Assembly (NCBI RefSeq): GCF_018127965.1
Contig: NZ_CP072349.1
Span: forward strand, 500,001 to 564,000
DNA from: Prevotella melaninogenica
GTDB lineage: Bacteria > Bacteroidota > Bacteroidia > Bacteroidales > Bacteroidaceae
Length of the DNA stretch: 64,000 nucleotides
Reading direction: 5' to 3'
Positions 61,346 through 64,000 of the stretch are shown piece after piece. A program made the position numbers and the translations under genes. Positions within the stretch are counted from its first letter, which is position 1. Every line of letters begins with the position of its first letter. The notes under the pieces are model-generated. The model was given only the letters and a program-made list of their open reading frames with translations, searched no databases and had not been told where the DNA came from.

Positions 61346-62364
61346 GGAAAGGTCTTTATCATCTTCCTTGCAAACTCAATAATAGTATCCTTGCCTCGTG
61401 AGAAGTCTTCAGAAGTAAGGGAAACTTTGTAGTCTGGGTCAATACCGAACTCCGTCATTTGTTTGTCACGGTCGTACATTGGGCAAGCAGAGAAGCGGAC
61501 TGACCATCCATTAGGTAGCTCGGAAGAGAAGGGCATACCAGCTCCACCACCTGTACGGTCGCCTACTACAATAACATTTGGGCAGCACCTCATATATTTA
61601 ACAAACTCATTTGCAGCCGAGAAGACACTGCGATTGGTCAATACGATAACTGGTTTCTGCCATCGGATACCCTTTCCAGGCTTGAGATATTCAGGTTGTA
61701 ACGCAGAGAAATCGTTATGTCCTTTTCCCGTTTTATGCTGTATGTAGCCAACGAGTAGCTCCTCGTTTGTGAAACGTGCAGCAAATGCTTCGGCATTTGT
61801 TAGATTACCACCTCCGTTGTTGCGCACGTCTATAATCAGTCCGTTACAAGGTTGAAGGTGAATGAATATATCGTCAAGGTTACCAGCACCAATCGCATTT
61901 TGGAAGGTTTCACAGCGTACATAGCCGATGTTATCATCAAGGACAGTATAGTCTAAGCCACTTGCAATGAGGTAATCAGTCTTGAGATAAAGACGTTGAA
62001 GTGTGTCAGAGTAATTCTTGGGATAGTCTTCATGCCATGACCAATAGCGACCTACGTTGAAAGAGGTATATAAATTGACGTGTCCGTCCTTTAGTTCTGA
62101 GAGCATATTAGTCATTACTTCGAACTGTTGTTTGGCTGTCATAGAGTTGTCAAACTGGCGTGCATAACGGCTGTGTACCTCCTGCCAGTCTATCCCTTTC
62201 TGTGAGAAGAAACAGTAATGCTCATCGATAATTCGCCACAAAGCTTCAAAGTTGCCTTGAGGACTATCTGATTGCTGGTCGTTGGTGACGCAACTTGTCA
62301 CAGTACTGAGTAGGGTCAGTGCCGGAATAAGTAAGTATAGGAAGAAGTGATATAGCTTTCTCAT
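61327..62364 (-). CDS. S41-family peptidase, lipoprotein
   Basis: 345 residues. The lipobox is TVTSC (Cys ~25). After an N-terminal helical part (ALWRIIDEHYCFF), the S41 core has GLIIDVRNNGGGN (~178-190), the catalytic Ser in VLTNRSVFSAANEF (~245) and VVGDRTGGGAG. The usual catalytic Lys of C-terminal processing proteases is not evident, so it may belong to the tricorn-like S41B branch. It acts in the periplasm or at the surface on proteins. Its start overlaps the DUF3316 gene end by 4 bases, so the two are cotranscribed. Confidence 0.87.
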   Translation of the reverse strand: MRKLYHFFLYLLIPALTLLSTVTSCVTNDQQSDSPQGNFEALWRIIDEHYCFFSQKGIDWQEVHSRYARQFDNSMTAKQQFEVMTNMLSELKDGHVNLYTSFNVGRYWSWHEDYPKNYSDTLQRLYLKTDYLIASGLDYTVLDDNIGYVRCETFQNAIGAGNLDDIFIHLQPCNGLIIDVRNNGGGNLTNAEAFAARFTNEELLVGYIQHKTGKGHNDFSALQPEYLKPGKGIRWQKPVIVLTNRSVFSAANEFVKYMRCCPNVIVVGDRTGGGAGMPFSSELPNGWSVRFSACPMYDRDKQMTEFGIDPDYKVSLTSEDFSRGKDTIIEFARKMIKTFPKPQSL

Positions 62365-63203
62365 GGGATGAACTTATTGATAGAAAACTTACGAACAATA
62401 CCTAATACAAGGAGATTACTCCATACATGTTGGCGCAGTTGGTTAATCTTTGCCTGCTGATAATCGCCAAGATAGCCAACACGGAAGGTCGTGTGACGAA
62501 CCGTGAAATCAAGAGTAAGCTGCTGGCGGAGCGATGGGGCAGATACAGGAGATGTGACAACAAGGTTATGATCATAGTTGTCACGAGTAAAAATCTCGTA
62601 ATAACTCTGTCCGTAATTGGGCGAGAATGTCAGTCCAAAGAGCGGTAATTGCACTTCATATCGCAGTAGGAAAGGAAGATTTCGAAGACGGAAACGGTAG
62701 GCAGCAACAGCATTCGGAGCGATATTCACTTGTCCGTAAGCCTGTGCAGGATTGTTAGAATTACGCATATTGTAGAGGAAACCGAGTCGTGTATCAACTC
62801 CTCCACCCACTTTTAAGCGTAGTTCTCCCTCTCCAACGTTCCATTGTCCTAAAGCATATTGCCAGTTGTATTGGAAGTTGTAGAAGCCACCTAATTCATT
62901 GTTATTCTCCTTTCTATTATGTACTGATAGTAGCTGTGCTTGGTGAATGAGTTCCCTTGATAGCTTGGTTCCGTTCTCACGCACCGAATGAGAGATGTAA
63001 CGAAACTCTGTTCCCGTATATTCTTCGGGTGAGAGGTAGGTGTCGAGGGTGTTTACAGCACCTACTCCCAACATCTGTGTATTGGTGATAACCTTATTAC
63101 TACGCAGTGTATCCTGTGCAAGTGTAGGCGTTGACAAAGCGAAAAGGGTTATTGCTGAAAGAGAGAAACAGCGAAATAAGGACTTTTTTAGGTTCATAGG
63201 CAT
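62361..63203 (-). CDS. DUF3316-type outer-membrane-associated protein
   Basis: 280 residues with a signal peptide (SLSAITLFALSTPTLAQ). The motif GVGAVNTLDTYLSPEEYTG (~46-64) is the DUF3316 opening; the rest is a beta-rich barrel-like domain ending RKFSINKFIP. It is Bacteroidetes-specific with unknown function. It is translationally coupled to the S41 peptidase. An alternative Met lies two codons further in. Confidence 0.78.
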   Translation of the reverse strand: MPMNLKKSLFRCFSLSAITLFALSTPTLAQDTLRSNKVITNTQMLGVGAVNTLDTYLSPEEYTGTEFRYISHSVRENGTKLSRELIHQAQLLSVHNRKENNNELGGFYNFQYNWQYALGQWNVGEGELRLKVGGGVDTRLGFLYNMRNSNNPAQAYGQVNIAPNAVAAYRFRLRNLPFLLRYEVQLPLFGLTFSPNYGQSYYEIFTRDNYDHNLVVTSPVSAPSLRQQLTLDFTVRHTTFRVGYLGDYQQAKINQLRQHVWSNLLVLGIVRKFSINKFIP

Positions 63204-63300
63204 AATGGAAAAGTGTCAATAAAAGTGTAAGTCAAATAGATATTGCTGTCAAACTTTAGGTGATAAGCTGGTCGAGCGTTTATAAATAGTCTTTGAAGGA

Positions 63301-63330
63301 GGGGACATACGGGCGGTATGTCCCCTTTTT
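63301..63330. terminator. terminator hairpin
   Basis: GGGGACATAC and GTATGTCCCC pair around GGGCG and are followed by five T on the plus strand. It lies between the stop of the topoisomerase gene and the start of the DUF3316 gene, both on the minus strand. Confidence 0.7.
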
Positions 63331-63352
63331 CAATTCGTTATTTATCTGTTGT

Positions 63353-64000
63353 TTATTCGTTGTCGAAGAGGTTTAGCTGACCAGTAATCTCATCGATGAC
63401 CTGCTGTTGAGACTTACCTGCATCTGGATCGAGGTTCTCTTCCTTTTCAGTAGCTGCAGAATTCTCTTCTTGTACGTCATCTTCATTACTCTCGTCATCT
63501 CCTTTCTCCTCTTCAGGGAAGCGTGTTGGCTCCAGCTCTTCAATCTTGTCAACTGTCCAAGTTGTCAATCGTTTACCCTTTGCCTTGAATCCCTTCACGC
63601 CAACAAACTGCTCTGCATCAATCTCCTCAGTGCCGCGTGCCGCATCAGCACCACCATAAGTAATCTGTATGCGAGGGAAGGCAACATCAGTCAGCAGTAC
63701 CATCTGCGAATCTGGATTGTCACCAATGAAGTTCTGATGACGCTTACTTGCTTCCATCTGGAATCGCTTTAAGTAAGGATAACCTTGGTTGTCGGCATCG
63801 AAGATGACAGCTGTCCAAGGCTTGTCGGCATCAAACTTCTCTAATCGGAGAATGTTATCTTCGTAATGGTTGGATGAATCGAAGTTGGTGATATAGAACT
63901 CTCCGTTTTTAAGTACAACAAGGATACTATCTTGGTCAGAGAACTCTCCAAGGTAATGACCATGGTCTTCGTAGTTGATACGGTTGACATCTGGGTCGAA
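63353..64000 (-). CDS. DNA topoisomerase (ATP-hydrolysing) subunit A, C-terminal part
   Basis: The last 215 residues; the gene continues beyond the right edge. Beta-propeller-type strands are visible (YLGEFSDQDSILVVLKNGEF, KPWTAVIFDADN) and VGVKGFKAKGKRLTTW, a phrase of the Bacteroidetes ParC/GyrA-like subunit. The end is very acidic (EEEKGDDESNEDDVQEEN) and closes ITGQLNLFDNE. The enzyme changes DNA topology with a GyrB/ParE partner. The match to topoisomerase IV A is from recollection of the family, not a search. Confidence 0.75.
   Translation of the reverse strand, partial: FDPDVNRINYEDHGHYLGEFSDQDSILVVLKNGEFYITNFDSSNHYEDNILRLEKFDADKPWTAVIFDADNQGYPYLKRFQMEASKRHQNFIGDNPDSQMVLLTDVAFPRIQITYGGADAARGTEEIDAEQFVGVKGFKAKGKRLTTWTVDKIEELEPTRFPEEEKGDDESNEDDVQEENSAATEKEENLDPDAGKSQQQVIDEITGQLNLFDNE

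Overview
The window looks like the chromosome of an oral-type Prevotella or a close relative in the Bacteroidales. Many genes are preceded by the Bacteroidetes -7 box TAnnTTTG, often with a TTTG about 20 bases further upstream. The gene sets are typical of the group: OmpA-type porin, a Bacteroidetes HU variant, OstA/SurA/MutL next to guaB, and tig-clpP-clpX. No sequence search was possible, so the genus is an inference.

Layout. 0-0.5 kb: 3' end of a 23S rRNA gene, then 5S rRNA and a terminator. 0.7-8.5 kb: histidine kinase, DUF177-rpmF-fabH, the GTPases era and der, and two lipoproteins. 9-13 kb: an Mla-type lipid transport pair on the minus strand, a REP-type (RAYT) transposase carrying an extra C-terminal domain, and lptB. 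13.6-19.4 kb: tig-clpP-clpX and recQ. 19.6-22 kb: a RelE/HigB-HigA toxin-antitoxin pair and two tandem dps genes. 22.3-30.9 kb: guaB, two parvulin-type chaperones, an OstA-like protein, a small membrane protein and mutL. 31.3-37.2 kb: an accessory island with a PAAR-like, probably secreted, effector, a displaced effector tip and five paralogous single-pass membrane proteins that look like immunity proteins. 38-49.7 kb: OmpA porin, a fused lipoate ligase/lipoyl synthase, FMN-binding and ABM proteins, asd, an antiporter, lolD, a GxxExxY gene bounded by inverted repeats, a CvfB-like S1 protein and tcdA. 50-64 kb: small envelope proteins, a YiiX-like hydrolase, asnS, a pseudouridine synthase with a long RG/Y-rich head, purB, three tRNAs, HU, an S41 peptidase and the 3' part of a topoisomerase A subunit.

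The gaps between genes are unusually structured. At least six dispersed repeat families recur: R1 (about 500-590 bp, ends GGTTCTTCC), R2 (about 198 bp, ends AACCC-ATC-TCATTAGA), R3 (85-90 bp, ends TTTGCTGTCA), R4 (GCAC...GTGCGGAGC palindromes), R5 (9-base GGCTAATAA units) and R6 (CCTCCCC...GGGGAGG hairpins). R1-R3 have inverted ends like non-autonomous mobile elements (MITEs). The only transposase-like gene in the window is the RAYT, a family known to act on palindromic repeats.

The best candidates for something new are the effector/tip/immunity array (31.3-37.2 kb), the GxxExxY gene inside a 540-bp inverted-repeat cassette (47.3-47.8 kb), and the RAYT fusion. Several reading frames are broken at adenine runs that are one A short (33.05, 33.79, 50.21 and 59.28 kb). 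This may be real slippage or a sequencing artefact.
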